From Protonemura montana (Eukaryota; Arthropoda; Insecta; Plecoptera; Nemouridae): a stretch of 64,000 nucleotides of DNA. Numbering within the stretch: the first letter of the stretch is position 1; the number at the start of each line of letters is the position of its first letter. The translations under genes and the position numbers were made by a program. Of the stretch, positions 11,294 through 24,905 are shown one piece after another. The notes below the pieces were generated by a model. That model was not told where the DNA came from and did no database searches. It was given only the letters and a program-made list of their open reading frames with translations. Location: assembly GCA_947568835.1 (NCBI GenBank), contig OX387607.1, positions 8,193,201 to 8,257,200 of the forward strand. Reading direction: 5' to 3'.

Positions 11294-14200
11294 TCTGGAC
11301 AGGGCGTTTCGGCGAGTAATTAGGCGAGCTAATCACGCGAGTCGAGTGTCACACACGCACGCACGCACCAAGTGTCGTCACGCGTGCCACGAATTAATCA
11401 TTGACTGTCGCTGAACGCACGACAAGCAGGTATTTTTGCGGGCTGTGGATGATCTTGGAGGTAGCACAAATTTTGTGGGTTTACTGTCTCAGGCTGATTT
11501 TTGGATGATTTTTTAATGTTTATGGGTGATTTTGGGTGAGATTGGGTGCACCGAGGTGGGCTGGGTTATATTGGGTGACTTTTGAAGTAGAACGAATCTT
11601 TTGAGAACGAGTAGTTAAAAATTGTTGGACAAAATAATATATTTTTGGTAAAAATCTTTATAAAAATTAATTTTTACTGTTAAATTAATTTGAACAAAAT
11701 TTAAAATACAGGATATTTGTGTGTGCTTCTGTAACATGTACCGAGTTTGCACTGTGTTTTTGACAATTTGTTAAAATTGCTTTACTTTGTTTATTTATGC
11801 AATTGACCTGTATACATTTTTAAATATAGGTAAATAACCTGTCTGGAGATTTAAGAACGCTTAACAATCAAAAGTCCGCATCGCTTGGTCACCGAAGTGC
11901 AACCAACTTGAGTACAAAACGTTCACCTTACGTGTTCATAATCAATAACTAACACTAAAACTGCCGTCAGTAAAAGCCAGTTTCCACGCAAGGCAAATAT
12001 TTTTCAACCAAGAAGCAACAACAGATAAAGAAACCCGTTAAACAGAATCCACACTCACACAATTGTCGCGTGAAATAGTAAGTCACAGAGACCAACTAAG
12101 CAACGAACCACCATCCCCAACGATAACTAAATAGGTTAATAGCCAACATTTATTCTATCGGTAACTTAATTAATTGCATTCCACTATAGCAATTATGAAA
12201 CAGTGCTCGTTATCGGTCCCTCCTTATCATCGTAACCGCGTGCTGCCCCTGCGTGACCCATGCAGCTCCCCTACACGGGGGTAGCATCGGTGCCAGCAAC
12301 TCGCCGCCATTACGCCAGCAATTGATATAGTTAGGACACGATATCCAATCGATCATTGGCTGCACGCGAACATCCGGCAACTTTGTGATCGATCACCGAT
12401 ACACGGGCGTGCTAAGCCCGATCGGACGGGTGCTTTTGATTGTTGAAGCTTGTGATGGGGGCACGGGGATGGTTCACATGGTATAAATGGTTAAAAATCA
12501 CAAAGGTTTTTGTCTGGTATTGGATAAAGAGCGAATTACGTGCGAGAACTGATCATGACGTAGTCAGCAGCATTAAAAGACATATTTTTTGAATGTATTT
12601 TGCGACTGGCATGTAGGTTTGGAAATAGAAGAGAATCAGGATGATATGTAGCTAAATCAATTTAATAACTACAGTATTACACAGTGCTTGTTTATTAAAC
12701 TGAATTTGTAAAGGTTGTTTATATATTTTTATGGTTAACCATGTCTTGTACATCAAATTGATTTTAAAGACAAGAAATACTTACTTGCTTACTTACTATC
12801 AGTGTGAAGGAGTACTCCCACCCGAGCTGGCAGTGTGGGAATTTGTTGTCAGATCAAGATATTACCGGGAGAGAGTTCCAGCACTAATTGGTTTAGTAAA
12901 GCCAATTTTTTGGGGTCATTTGATACCGAAAATATGATTTTTTTTTTTATTGTTAACATTGTTTTTACAAGATAATTATTTTGTTATCGAATAAAGGTCA
13001 CAGCTGATTTCACTCTAACAGGCATAAGTTGCGAAACATAAGAAGATTAGTTGTTTTACCAAGCATAAAAAAAACCCTGTTTTTTAAAGGTGTTCTTGAA
13101 AACTAGTGCAAAGATTAGATAAAGTAGACATGACTCTAAAAACTATACGGGCTAGCAAGACTTGCAGAGCGAGTTGAAGGTTAAATAAAGTCTGGTGAAA
13201 AGCCAGACTACCAAAGAGAAAACTGTACGAAGTAACCAATGCAGGTACCTTTGCTATGTCTTAGTTGATCGTGACCTGCTATACCTTGTGAAGCATAATA
13301 AAGTGAGCAATGTTTAAAACTTAGATCTGCACTATAGATAAATAACTATAAAGATTAAGATATTTTCAATCGTTAAATAATATTTTCAATTTTTAGTGTC
13401 GGATTTTAAGCAATTAAGATCCTAGACTCAACAATTCAGATTCGAAAAGTTGCATACAGCTAATCTACCGACTTATTTATCACGAAGTTTCTGAGCGCAG
13501 CGTTTATCGTGATTTTGAGCTTAAAATAATAAGAATATTACTAAAATTGCGAGTTCTGGGTTATGCTTACGGCTAACGAAACATTTCTCTTATATATCTG
13601 ACAATCTTTTTACTTTACTTTGAAATACCAGAGGTGAAATTCACTCAGAGAAAACTTGACTTGTTTAAAATCAAGAACGTAAGCCAAAAAATGAATTTGA
13701 TCTAAATTACAAAGAGGACATTGTTTTCGAATGATTTTTTACTAAAAATATGTATAAATAAAACATATTTTTGTGTGCACATCTCATAAACAGTCTCGAT
13801 ACAACTGTAAAACAAGTGACCAATCAAAAGCCGTAGATTTTGAATTGCAAACTTACAACTTAGTTATAAAAAAAAATCAGAGGACTTTGAATAATTATCC
13901 ATGAAACAACGTACAACGTCTTCGTAGAATTAACCGTGTTTCTGACGTACACCATCTGCATCTTAGTGAGATCAAAGGATTTTTATCGCGTCAATCTCTC
14001 AGAATGCAAGACAAATAACAATTAGCTAAGACCGCCAAGGACCCAATTGTTTGCCAAGGTAGAGTGGATTAGCCGGTTCACAAGTCTATCAACAGAGCGA
14101 GCGACCGGCGATCTGTTCGAGAAAATGGCGACAAAGGAACAGCTGTTTCAGCGAGTTGGTCACCGACTATAAACACTTCGAGACAATTAGCATGGATGAG

Positions 14201-14498
14201 GATCGGATTAATTACAAGCACCGACGTCTTCTCGCTTGCGGTGAATATCTTGATGCGGCTTTCTTGGGCGAGTTGATCGTAACTATTCCGCTTGGAGCTG
14301 TCTTGTGGTCATGTTAATAACACCAGAGGGACTTGCTAGAAAGACCATTGTCTATTTACTTATGGGTAGGTATAGGTTAAGCAGTTCATTCCCTGTATGC
14401 GTTTCATACCTACATGCATAGAACATCTAAGACCATAGCCTTAAACTAAGTTTTGACAATTCGCATGCCATTAATAACGCAAATATGCGAGTTCACGC

Positions 14499-14522
14499 CA
14501 CGCTTATTTGTAAATAAGCGTG
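14499..14522. repeat. Perfect 11-bp inverted repeat
   Basis: The two arms CACGCTTATTT and AAATAAGCGTG are exact complements separated by two bases. The spacer is too short for a normal hairpin loop, so a cruciform or a dimeric protein site is more likely than an RNA stem-loop. No flanking gene helps to decide. Confidence 0.6.
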
Positions 14523-17112
14523 TATGGTCAACAAATTAATAAATCGATTCAAATATATTGATAGCTAATGAGCAATTGAACTGATTTACCTTGTGAGATA
14601 GAGTCTAGGACGATTTGTCTGCTGTAGACACATCGCTTTATTTTCGGATAAGGGTTTAACTATGAACAGGATAGACATTGCAAAAAACTAACATATCTTG
14701 AGCACTTTACTGATCTCGTTCAGTTTTCACCAGGTCAGATATCTCTCGTTGTATTATTATCTTTCTTCGGCTCCCATAGCAAAAATAATCACTTATATCT
14801 CATGTTATAACTTTACCGAGTTGACACTACCGTATAGAGAGAACTCTGCTTAACTGAAGGTAACTGAACTAAACTGAAGCTTACACTGTCTTAGACAAAT
14901 ATTTACTCTCACAGGCAACAAACTGGTTAATTTTCTGTTCATATTTCCGAAATCATTGCACTAAACATTTCACGTCGAGTAAATACAATCGTGTCACGGA
15001 ACAATATCGATTGACAAATCGTACAAATTGGAAACATTTTCTTTGTCAAACACCAACGCACAAAGCGGACACGTCAAATCGCACTGCCACGCTTACCAAC
15101 AGCCACAAATCAGAAATGCACTAAATCCCACACACTATGTCACCAGCTGTAATGACAGACTATCAATTCGCGCTCAGCAATTCAGAGCAATATCATTATA
15201 AACAGTCGAATGCGATTGTTTGGTCCGATTGATGTCTTCTGTCGGGTATTTCACACGGCACGGCTAGAGATCCTACTAGTCGGCAAGAGTGGCTATTAAC
15301 ACTGCTTGGACGCCATTTTCTGTCCTAGGCTGACTGTCAATCTAAGTTAAATAATATTTGCAACCATGCTTCCTTGTGGTTAAAGCGATAAGGGTGGTGG
15401 GGGATGTCCAAGATCATTTCAGGTTTTATCACACCAAAAAGTATCAAGATTGCCTACTTTTTCGAATGTTGTGGGGAAAAATAATTTAAAAAATGCGTAT
15501 TCAAGGTAAAAATTACTTTGACCACTGTAGTAAGGTTGTTAAAATTTACTAAATAATACTTTCAATGATCAAACTCAAAACAGTTCCTTATCAGCGCAAG
15601 CAAACTCCAAATCATCCGAAAACTCTCAATGCACCCCTAATCAGTCACATGATTGGGCGAGCTGGGGCGATGAATCACGACGACGGCTGCAATACCGACG
15701 CCAGCAATACCGACGCTCTCAATACCCATGCCATACCAACGTCGGCCAGTGATTGAATGATAACCAGCGATGATCGAGCGGTCAACGCTGCCCCGCTTGA
15801 CATTCGTATGCAATAACCCGGGTTAATCGTGATGTAACCCAGACGTGGTCCAGTCCCCCTTCCCCCCCCCCATCCCAAAGCGTGGATCAGGACTGGGACA
15901 GATCAATTACTCGATGTGTCTGGCCGCGCATTGTTTGGCTGATGTAGCGCAATGTCGCGAGTGGTAATGTGCATCGTGGATTGATCAGAAGTGCAATCTC
16001 GTTGCATTTGTCGATTAATTATTAATGCCGGTAATGTAGGTGGTGTTAGGGATCTATGGGGCTTAGTAGCAGGTGTGTAGCTCTTCATTATGATGAAAGG
16101 AAAACGGATGCTCTTTTATTTTTAACTGTAAGGTTTTTAGAGTCGTAAAAAAAGAAAGTAAGCAAAGACGTTGATGTAAAATACCGAAATATTTGCATCT
16201 TTACGCAAATTTTTACACTGTCCAGAACTACGTTCCAAAATAATGTCAATTGATTTATTTGTCAAGCTGATTTGACAAGCGACCTAAGATTTATGGCTTC
16301 GGTGGATAAGTGGATGATAAAAGATGATTATCATCAGAACGAACCTAATCCAGCCTGAAGGAAGGATGGAAAAACCAGTTGCTGATACGTAGTCGATGAT
16401 CATGTCCGGAGAAACTTGAAAGTGCATTCAGAGACAAGATTTTAGAGAATAATCTGTATCTTTCAGGTTCTTGCTTAAAATTGATTTCCCCCAAAACACT
16501 TTTTCTGTAGCGTGATCGAAAGCAACATTGAAAATCAACATTATTTTATACAACTCCAATTCACCCCATTCTTTGCAGCTAGCACCCCTCCGTCGCTCAC
16601 CCTTTCCCCCAGTGTCGATCTCCGGACGTCGGCGTCGATCGGTGCTGCCGCCTGGCGGACGTCGCGTCAAGCGTCGCTTCGTTTCGGGGGAAGTAATCTC
16701 GCGAAACAATACGAGGCGTCCAATCAAAGACGGGAGACGCGACGCCGACGATGCTGGCTTGAAAAGACGCTCGCAAAGCCCGTGGAATGCCATTCTGTTC
16801 GGGAAAAACATAACCATGAGTCGAGCAGTCGAAAGCGATATGAGAACTCGACTTTGATGAAGATCAATTTATCTGTAAACGTTATTGAAAAGAATACCAA
16901 AGGTGAAGGGAAGTTTTCGAAGAACGGAGCTATGCAGACGGAAGAAATATTTAATATTTGAATATTTCCTTAATCCATAATATTGCTTTTGCAAATATGT
17001 TCTTCGACTTCAATACGATTCCTTACATGTTTAAGATTCTTTCATTTATAAAACGAAAACAAAAGATTTGTCGTGAATTCGGTAGGCACTAAAGTTACTG
17101 TGATACTAGTTA

Positions 17113-17321
17113 TGTTGTTTGTGCTGTACTGTCCTTCAGAAGGGACGTTAAACCCGCTGTTCCCTAGGTGCTGTTTAACAGGAGTAGGCTGCGTGCCAGC
17201 ACCGGGGTCCCCTCTTTTCTTTCACGGTGAGTTTCGGTTTAACATTAACCACTCATTCACCGACACTACTTGACCAGATCCACAAAACAGTGCGTCTTAA
17301 AAACACAACAAATCAATGTAT
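17113..17321 (+). mobile_element. 5S-family SINE copy D, 5' truncated
   Basis: Similarity starts close to TTGTTTGTGCTGTACTGTCC and runs through the central core (CTTCAGAAGGGACGTTAAAC), CCCTAGGTGCTGTTTAACAG, GTGCCAGCACCGGGGTCCCC and the ACCACTCATTCACCGACACT tail segment. It ends in AAAACAGTGCGTCTTAAAAAC and a short AAATCAATG terminus. The 5S-like head and first body segment are missing. The central hairpin carries one mismatch in its arms (TTCAG for TTCGG). Confidence 0.8.
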
Positions 17322-17672
17322 AAACATATAAACCTATTAAACAAACAGATTGATTTTGAACATTTAATAATAACAGTTGAATAAACCAATCAGAAAAATT
17401 AAACAAATAAAAACAACAAATGAATCTGGCTTACACAAATAACAATAAAGTTTATCAACAACCAATGCAACAGTCACTCATAAAACCGGTAGACGATTGT
17501 GACAGATAACCTCAAAATCCTAAATCATCAAACTTGACTCGCTCGTCAGCGCCGCCTATGTGCAAACAGTCGCGATATCGCCCGGCGATGCGTTGTTTAT
17601 TTCCCAATGAGTTTTCAACACTCGCAACACTAGATGATGATGAGTGTTTGCTTTGTTCAGTGAAAACGTGAA

Positions 17673-17690
17673 GGGGGGGGGGGGGGGGGG
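17673..17690 (+). repeat. Poly-G run, 18 bases
   Basis: An uninterrupted G homopolymer. Several GGGG and GGGGG tracts follow within 200 bases, making a locally strongly G-skewed plus strand. Confidence 0.8.
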
Positions 17691-18226
17691 TTAGGGAGGC
17701 ACGAGGGATCACATATGACACCCCCGCCCCGAAGCCAGAGGGTTACTGATCGTCACACATGTCCACCTGTCAATGGGGGTATGGGGAGGGGGTAACACAT
17801 CGATTACACTGCTCGTTTAGTCAGGCCCTAGTACAATGAAAGGGTGGAACGGGTGTGTAATGGTAGGGGGTGGGGGCATGTGTGTCATACAGGTTTGTTG
17901 GCTAACACGGGGAATTACGTGTTTGGTATAGCGTGATTATATGGGTGGTTGTTTTTGGTGTTTTGGTGAGCTTTTTGTTTGTAATTAGTAAATAGTTTAA
18001 TTAGGTTGTGGTTGAGAACATTTTTTTTACAGAAATTTGAAATTAGTTACCGGCTTTTTTTCTGGGGGGCGATTTTTATTAGATAGGATATCAATGACTT
18101 CCGATTTAAAAATCTGCGGATGCTTCATAGCAAAATATAGAAAGTATTTTTTTTTATATTTATATATGAAAATCACTACAATTTCAAAAGTGTCTACTAT
18201 TTTGGGAATTTGTACCTGATCCATTA

Positions 18227-18259
18227 TTAGGTTAGGTTAGGACCTTTATTAGGTCCTAA
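18227..18259. repeat. (TTAGG)3 run fused to an 8-bp inverted repeat
   Basis: Three exact copies of TTAGG, the ancestral arthropod telomere unit, run straight into an inverted repeat whose arms TTAGGACC and GGTCCTAA are separated by TTTATTA. Three units are too few to call a telomere remnant with confidence, but the sharing of the last TTAGG between both structures is notable. Confidence 0.5.
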
Positions 18260-20402
18260 TTTTTCGGAAGGTGTTAGTGATCATAATAATAAAATACTTT
18301 TCATGGAGCAACCTTTCAGAAATACGATTTTACCTGACGTCGATTTTGTTTGATTCCGTCTGTAAAAAATTGATACTTTGTACAGGAGGAAATAAAATAA
18401 CTGATTTTAATAATTTCGGAACGAAAATCAAAATGTGTTATAAGATTACAGCATTTTCTGCTGTAATAACTAAGCCTGTAAATAGCATCGCAGTAAATCT
18501 AGAGCTTCCATCACGAATTAAACAAAAAGAAAATGCTAGTGCCAGTAAAGCAGCAGAGGTAAAAAGAAAAGAACTCGATCTAGAAAGCATGTTGCAGTGA
18601 AATCGTTCACATGGCCGTGCGTATACCATTTAGAATCGTGTGCAGTGACCGTTGTTATTCTTAAAATGCAAACCGTATGTCATGCACCGAGGCTATCGGT
18701 GCGATCGCCTCGGTGAAATTCCCCCTCGACTGATTAAACAATATTTGAGTAACTAATTATAGCTAAGAGCCGTGTTGTTTTCACTTTGAAACATAGCAAT
18801 CGCACGAAACATGCAAATAACATTCTGCCAAAAGGTTTGGGTTTTTTTTTTTTTATGTGGTGGCGGACTGGAGTAAAAAAGATATGCATTGACCACTGTG
18901 TTTTTCTTAGCGCGAAAATGTCCATTACGATTTGGTTTACTTTTAAAGTGACTTTTCTATTTCTTAAAATATCGTTCTAAAACGAATTGACAGGTTAATA
19001 CGATAGTTATAATGCCACTTTTATTCTTAAATAAGTCTGTGTACAGCAAAATAAATGTAAATTGATCTAATTAATGAATTAAGTGATGGCATACTCGCTA
19101 AAAAAAAACAAAGTTTGGTACTTGAAAACCTTCCTACTAGAATTAATGATGAAAAATAAACAGTTTAGTAATAATACAAGTTTAATCTTCAAGAATAATA
19201 AATGGTACGACTTGCAGTAAAATAAAATATCGAGAAAAGTAAGTTTGGAAAGAATATTTTTGAGGATAGCAATAGTTGAAATATTTTCTGTTTTTTTGGT
19301 TTACAAAACTGTAACTTTCGTGCCCATGGAACAGGATTATTTTTTGAGAATGGCTTTAGGCATCTGCAGTTACAGCTAAAGGACCGCTTTCGATTTCTCG
19401 TAAGGAGAAGATGATTGAAAATATTTATTGCTTTTTTAAGCATTCGCAATGTAATCAAGAAATAAATGTTTTCTTGTAAAATAAGTTTGATTCTGACCCC
19501 TGAATCATCGATCACAGCACCTTCACCACAAGCCCATTTTCTCACACAATTCAAAACATTTTCACAATTTTCTTCCCAACCAAACCACCGTTTTTATCCG
19601 TTTCGTCAACCGTAAAATTCCTAGAAACAAGGAACAGTTTTTCCATCTCTGTTCAGCAAATAAACTCATTCAGCTGTTCTTTACATGTATCTTCATTGCA
19701 CAGCAACGCGATAGAGACGGGGAAAAAAACAAATGCGGTTCCATTATTATGATTCCCGGGACTGAGTAATGCAAATACTCGATCAATTTCAAGCATTAAC
19801 AAGTTTATTGCCATGAGTTATGTGGTGGCATGACGTCCCCTTTTTTATTCATTCTCTATTTTAATGTCTTCTTTTAAAGAGATCGCGGACGCGGCGTCGT
19901 TTTTCCTCGCATTCTTACACGGCTGATTGCATCGTCGGCGTCGGCGTCGGAGGAAGGAGGGTGGACGGCGTCGAATCGTTCGAATCTGGTGATTGTTGCT
20001 ACCGTGACGCATCAGTGGAAAGTGTGTCATGATGTGGTGTTATGATCTGGGGTTGTGTGAGGTGCGGTGGGTGCTAAAACTATGATTCTTGCAAAGAAGC
20101 ACTATGTGTGCTGGGATAGAAAATGATCACGGCTCATGGGTCCTTTTACAATGAAAATTTAAACATGATTTTCATAGGAAATTTGACTTAGCCAGTAATA
20201 TGACTAAGATTTGAAAATTAAATGAAACTAATCCTGCTGTTTTCGTAAGAAATATGCAGCCAAAAATATTTATATTTAATTGAAAATAAGCCTTTAAATC
20301 GCACAAGTGCTTGCATATGATGAAAAAGTAAGCGACGCGATAAAAGAAAAAAATACCATTCTCCTTTTTTATTAATAGGAACAGTAATAACCTCGTAAAA
20401 TG

Positions 20403-20480
20403 TGGTACATTTTCGAGGACTCGAACCCTAACTTTCACATGTCACGGATGTTTTTCTAACCATATGAGCTAAAAAAGAAC
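20403..20480 (-). pseudogene. Degenerate tRNA-like sequence
   Basis: Read on the minus strand, TAGCTCATATGGTTAGA fits the tRNA D-arm and A box, and GGTTCGAGTCC fits the B box and T loop at the right spacing. A cloverleaf can be drawn: the acceptor pairs at five of seven positions, and a four-pair anticodon stem (ACAT with ATGT) encloses the seven-base loop CCGTGAC, giving a nominal GTG anticodon. The T stem pairs mainly through G-C and G-U. Position 33 is C instead of the near-universal U, and the 3' side of the D stem is lost. It is therefore more likely a tRNA pseudogene or the head of a tRNA-derived SINE than a working tRNA. Confidence 0.5.
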
Positions 20481-21917
20481 TTTATTTCTGCAGTTTCTTG
20501 GACAAACCACTACTAGCAACATTTCAAATATTCACCACACACATTGCTGACCCATCCGCTCATGAAGTGCAACATAACAATGATCCCTTAGCCATAGGGT
20601 AGGTCAAGAGCGGCGACGAGTAGGCCCACGGGGACCACGCAGAGAGGGTGGTCGACCACAAACCACCCCCTCGACGGGTGGGGTGGCACAGAGCGCAATC
20701 TCTCGGAAACGCGCTCTAAATTCGGGGATCTCTGATATCTCGGCGATTTATTCGGGAAAGAGAATTTGCGTGACGTGGTATGCACCTATTTTATGCCGCG
20801 GAAGTAATCGACAAATCCCCTGGTGGTGGGTTCTCGATCGGATCGAGATCTCGAACGTAGAGGGGGGGTGGGGGCGATTATCCAGCTTCTGTGTATCTCT
20901 CACAGTGTTTTTTGTTCACATGGAGCCCTGTTTTTTTTTTTTTTTTTTACTGTGAGCTTGTCTTTTGGTTTTTGGCGTTGTTTAGGGTTGATGAAAGGGT
21001 TGCTTGGTAAGTGAGTGGCTGTTCAGGTTTTTGGCAAATTGTAATTCGTTGAAAAATGGGCCTTTGGGTAAGCTTTGGTTTTGATTCACGTAATGGCTAA
21101 CATAGGAGCTGAGGGTATGTGTTTTGTAAGTATGTTGGTAATACGGTGGTAAGTCTTTATTTTATTTTTTATGCCTGTAGTGTAAAAATGTAATATGATG
21201 AAAGGTTGACATGAAACTGATATGACCAGGTGACATTTACTTTACAAGACGATGTTTTTGCCTCTTGGTCAATTGCCACTTTCATAAAAAAAAAAATATA
21301 TATTATTTATAATACACATTTAAAAAAGTACCGCATCTTGATGCCTCAGTACACATAAATAAATGTCCTCTTTTAAGCAATTATTTTGAAACTCAAGTAA
21401 CATTTCCCATTTGCCAATTCTGATCACCCTTTTCTTGTCAATACCGTTTCATGTATTTACGGTGTGGCTTTCTTAAACGAAAAAAAAAACAAGCTTAATT
21501 CAGCAATTGGTAATGCTTAAACAAATATATAATTTACACCTTCGCACGCCAACGTTAAAAAATCAAGTGTAGACAAAAAGCTGCAACGATTTTTAGGAAT
21601 TTTCCCGCCCCGGGAATCATTATTACATATTCCGGGCACCTCAATCCCCTTCTCCCCAACCCCGTCGTCCTCCTGCGCCAAACGATCCCAGATAACAGAA
21701 ACCGAGACTCAAAAGAACTCTTATTTTATGAATGTGGAAATATACACCCCTATAAAAGACAGGACACGGCTCGAAGTTTAGCCCCCATCGTGTTTTATCT
21801 GTTTTCAACCAGTAGCCCCATCCCCATTCCCCTTTCCGCGCCCCCTGGCCGGCACTATAGCAGCTATTTCCGTGCCTCTAAAGTGATGCGGGTACAGCGG
21901 TCAGCCGACCCCTATTG

Positions 21918-21934
21918 CCCCCCCCCCCCCCCCC
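21918..21934 (+). repeat. Poly-C run, 17 bases
   Basis: A C homopolymer followed by a further pyrimidine-only stretch. It lies about 225 bases from the window's longest G run, which has the opposite strand polarity, so the two could pair as distant complementary tracts. Confidence 0.8.
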
Positions 21935-22158
21935 TCCTCCCCTCGACGGCGTGCCTCGGCAAGTGCGGCTTTATTGACCATCGTTCAATTGATTTGAGAG
22001 TCCCGAGTTGGTTTCGGAAAAGCCCTGGTGCCGCTCAAAAGCTCGAACAGATTTATTGGCATGTCCCGAAGGAGCCCCGAAACGAGCCAATTTGAGGAAA
22101 CAGCTTCTTCGGAAATGTTTTACAGCGGGTTTGACGGCATGGTGAGGAGGGCAGGGAA

Positions 22159-22179
22159 GGGGGGGGGGGGGGGGGGGGG
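22159..22179 (+). repeat. Poly-G run, 21 bases
   Basis: The longest homopolymer of the window. Unbroken dG tracts of this length can form triplex or quadruplex structures. Length polymorphism or assembly error is likely. Confidence 0.8.
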
Positions 22180-24905
22180 AGCGTCGTGTCGATTTCGGTT
22201 GCGGCTTGTAAAATGGGGTTTCGGTCGAGTTGGTTGATGGTCAGACTCAGGATCGTTCACCACAAACTTCCTACCCATTGAGTTATCGGAGTGCAAGGCT
22301 ATTTTGAGAGGAATTCGTTCCAGCATCCGATCGAGACCACTTGTGTTTTGCTTTATAGGTAGCAAATAAATGGAATGAATTTAATTTGAAATTCAAACGA
22401 ATGTTACTATAGTATTTTTTTTTAGTGATAAAATTTATATCTCTCATAAAGTTTCTATGAACCAATGGACCCACATTTCAGATAATTCGCCGAATGTAGA
22501 TTCAAATTTGAAATGCAAGCTCATTACTGCTTCTTTTATGGCTCTTGGATATCATAAACGATTTATACTTTACCGTCTATAATATAAAAACGCATTAAAG
22601 AGTGCTTATAATTTTCACCTAAGGCTACTCGTTGCCTAATCCTTATTCAAAGTATGGATTTTACGATAACGATGAAACCCTGATTTTCCCTGCAGAGAAC
22701 AGGCAGAGAACATACAGGAAAAGCTCTGCCCGAGTTGTTCGCATTTCCATTCAAATGAAAGTTAGAGCAAAGCGGAAGACTCCAAACTACCTCACAAACC
22801 ACCCTCTGATTACCGATATTTACATTTCCCCGCATACAGAATCCCAGCTGTCAAAAGTCAAAAAACCCAAAAACCATCGAGCAGGAAATCTTCACAGAGA
22901 ATCGTCCTCCAAACAGTGATCCATGCTTGAAAAATCAAACAGCATCAAGCCCTTTTTATTTTCAACGCTAAACTATCCGCTCCAACGATTCACGCACATG
23001 GGTTTTACTTCTTGAGCGCCGACGTCGACGACGCGGGCTGGCGGGCAGTCGGCGGGCGCGCCAAAGCGGGCATCCAGCAGTGCGAATATCGCTGCCAAAT
23101 CTCGCGGAAAGAATCGCGGCCGCTTCGGCGTTTTTTCTGGCGAGGGCTCGGTGAGGCGGCGCTTGTTTGAAGAGTTTGACGCCGATGCTCTTTGAAGCGT
23201 CGGTCGGTCGGGGTTAGGGGGAAGGGGTGAACTTAGCACCGGGATGTACGGGGATAATGCCGAATGAGCGGCTCGTGTGAGGGAATGTGGGTTTTGAGCT
23301 TTTGGCTGTCGGTGGGGCTTGCTGGAGTTATAATGGTGTTTTGAAGACAGCGACATGAGAAAATATATTTAGAATAATTTGGTGAATAATTTAATGAACA
23401 GCGACCACGAATTTACAAATTAACATACTAATTATTTGAGTACTTATACACAATATATGTCTATGAGTCTGTGACCTTTAATGGTTAAAATGGAGACACA
23501 TCTGAGCCGGCTCTAAAAAAATAAAATATTTCAATCAGATCTCAAAGTTGACCAGCAAATCACTGACGCCATTTTCATATTTTGAGGGGCTTTTACCATG
23601 GTGATAACAACTTTACCTCAAAATTTCTAGGGGCTTTGCTTAAACTCTGCTTTCTGGACCCAACCCCTGTAGTAGTGAAGAAAGTCTACCTTCAGAAAAT
23701 TCTATGCAAAATGGGAATACAATATTTATAATCTTAGATTTGTATAATAGCTATGAAAAAATTCTAGCAAGTTTCAAAAATTCAGATAATGCATTGCGAA
23801 AAACAATACATGCATTAATACAGAAACAATTGAAGAATATGGATTTTAATAATTGTTTCAAACAATACAATCAATAAAACAAGAGAAAGACAGGAAGCAT
23901 TCAGCACTCTTCTATATAAACACTCGGATACTAGCCAACCCCACACATAAACGATACCTTTGTTTCCATTTAGCTCAAATCAAATATAGCATTACATTGC
24001 GTCAACATTGCGTCAACATTGACACCATTCCAGCATCGGAAAAGCCACCGTCGCACACAATAGAATCCATGTTAGACATCAAAAAATTGAATACGTTTAC
24101 ACGCTTGTCAAATTCCCGATAACACTTCCAATTTGATCCTCGCCCGCTCGCATTTCGCGTGGAGGTTCACGTTATACTTCGGCTCGGTTCTCACTTTATC
24201 GGCAAGCTGTCAACTGGCTGGGATGGTAAAAACACACCACGTCTAACACTCACTAGCGAGGCTATCAAGTTCACACGTCGAAGACGTTGCTGAGACGGGG
24301 ACCTCTAGAGGGTAACGCACTACTCAAGAGTGGATGTCTAGTGGCTTCAGTTTGGTTGATAGCGAGATGTATACAGGTAAACCGAGATAGGGGTAAGCAA
24401 ATGACTCGAAATTTTTTTTGATAAATATGTTTCAACATTTACTTTACTTGTTCGGGTAGAAAATCTTAAATATTCATATTGCACTTGTAAATTGAAATTA
24501 TACTTATCGTTTTATTTTGTGTGTTATTGCAACCCCTAAGTTCAGTAAACTTCTGTAGATTGATTTTTATTTTAATTTTACCGAATCAATTTTTCGAGTT
24601 TTGGGCAAATAAAAGACGTTAATTTTTTACTAGGGCCCATTTAATTTGTGAGGCCAGGCAAATTTCGAACAGTAACTACCCATTTTCATGAGGAAGAAAG
24701 CATTTTCTCAAGCTACAAACTTGTCTTTCTATATTATTAATAAAACGAGATATTAAAAATAAAGCCTCGAAGATTCGCATCATTTCATTGTTGCCAACAG
24801 GTTGAACAATTGTCAACCACAACTCTCATGACAACCACAAGCCTCTAGAGAAACCTCGTCGCCAACCCCCTCAAGATGTCCACCTGCAAAACACTTGCCA
24901 ACGCA

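Larger units (their letters stand above)
10976..17112. other. No gene seen
   Basis: The sequence is mostly unique. Noticeable items are a run of 17 G (11277-11293), repeated TGGGTGA motifs around 11520-11580, a perfect 11-bp inverted repeat (14499-14522) and a CpG-rich patch rich in GTCG at about 16600-16760. The CpG patch opens long frames on both strands through composition alone. Confidence 0.4.
17322..20402. other. No gene seen
   Basis: The stretch holds a run of 18 G, dispersed GGGGG tracts around 17770-17880, a (TTAGG)3 run with an adjoining hairpin, and a short GTCGGC repeat at about 19931-19950. Open frames show no domain. Confidence 0.4.

Noticed and set aside
16512..16961. 149-codon plus-strand frame overlapping frames on both strands
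   Set aside because: The frame starts at GTG and not ATG, and three overlapping frames share the same GTCG-rich patch, which points to composition and not coding.
22973..23356. 127-codon minus-strand frame with an ATG and a basic PKRPR-type stretch
   Set aside because: It coincides with a CpG-dense patch where stops are rare. No domain, splice signals or neighbouring exons were seen. It remains the best single candidate for a missed exon but cannot be supported.
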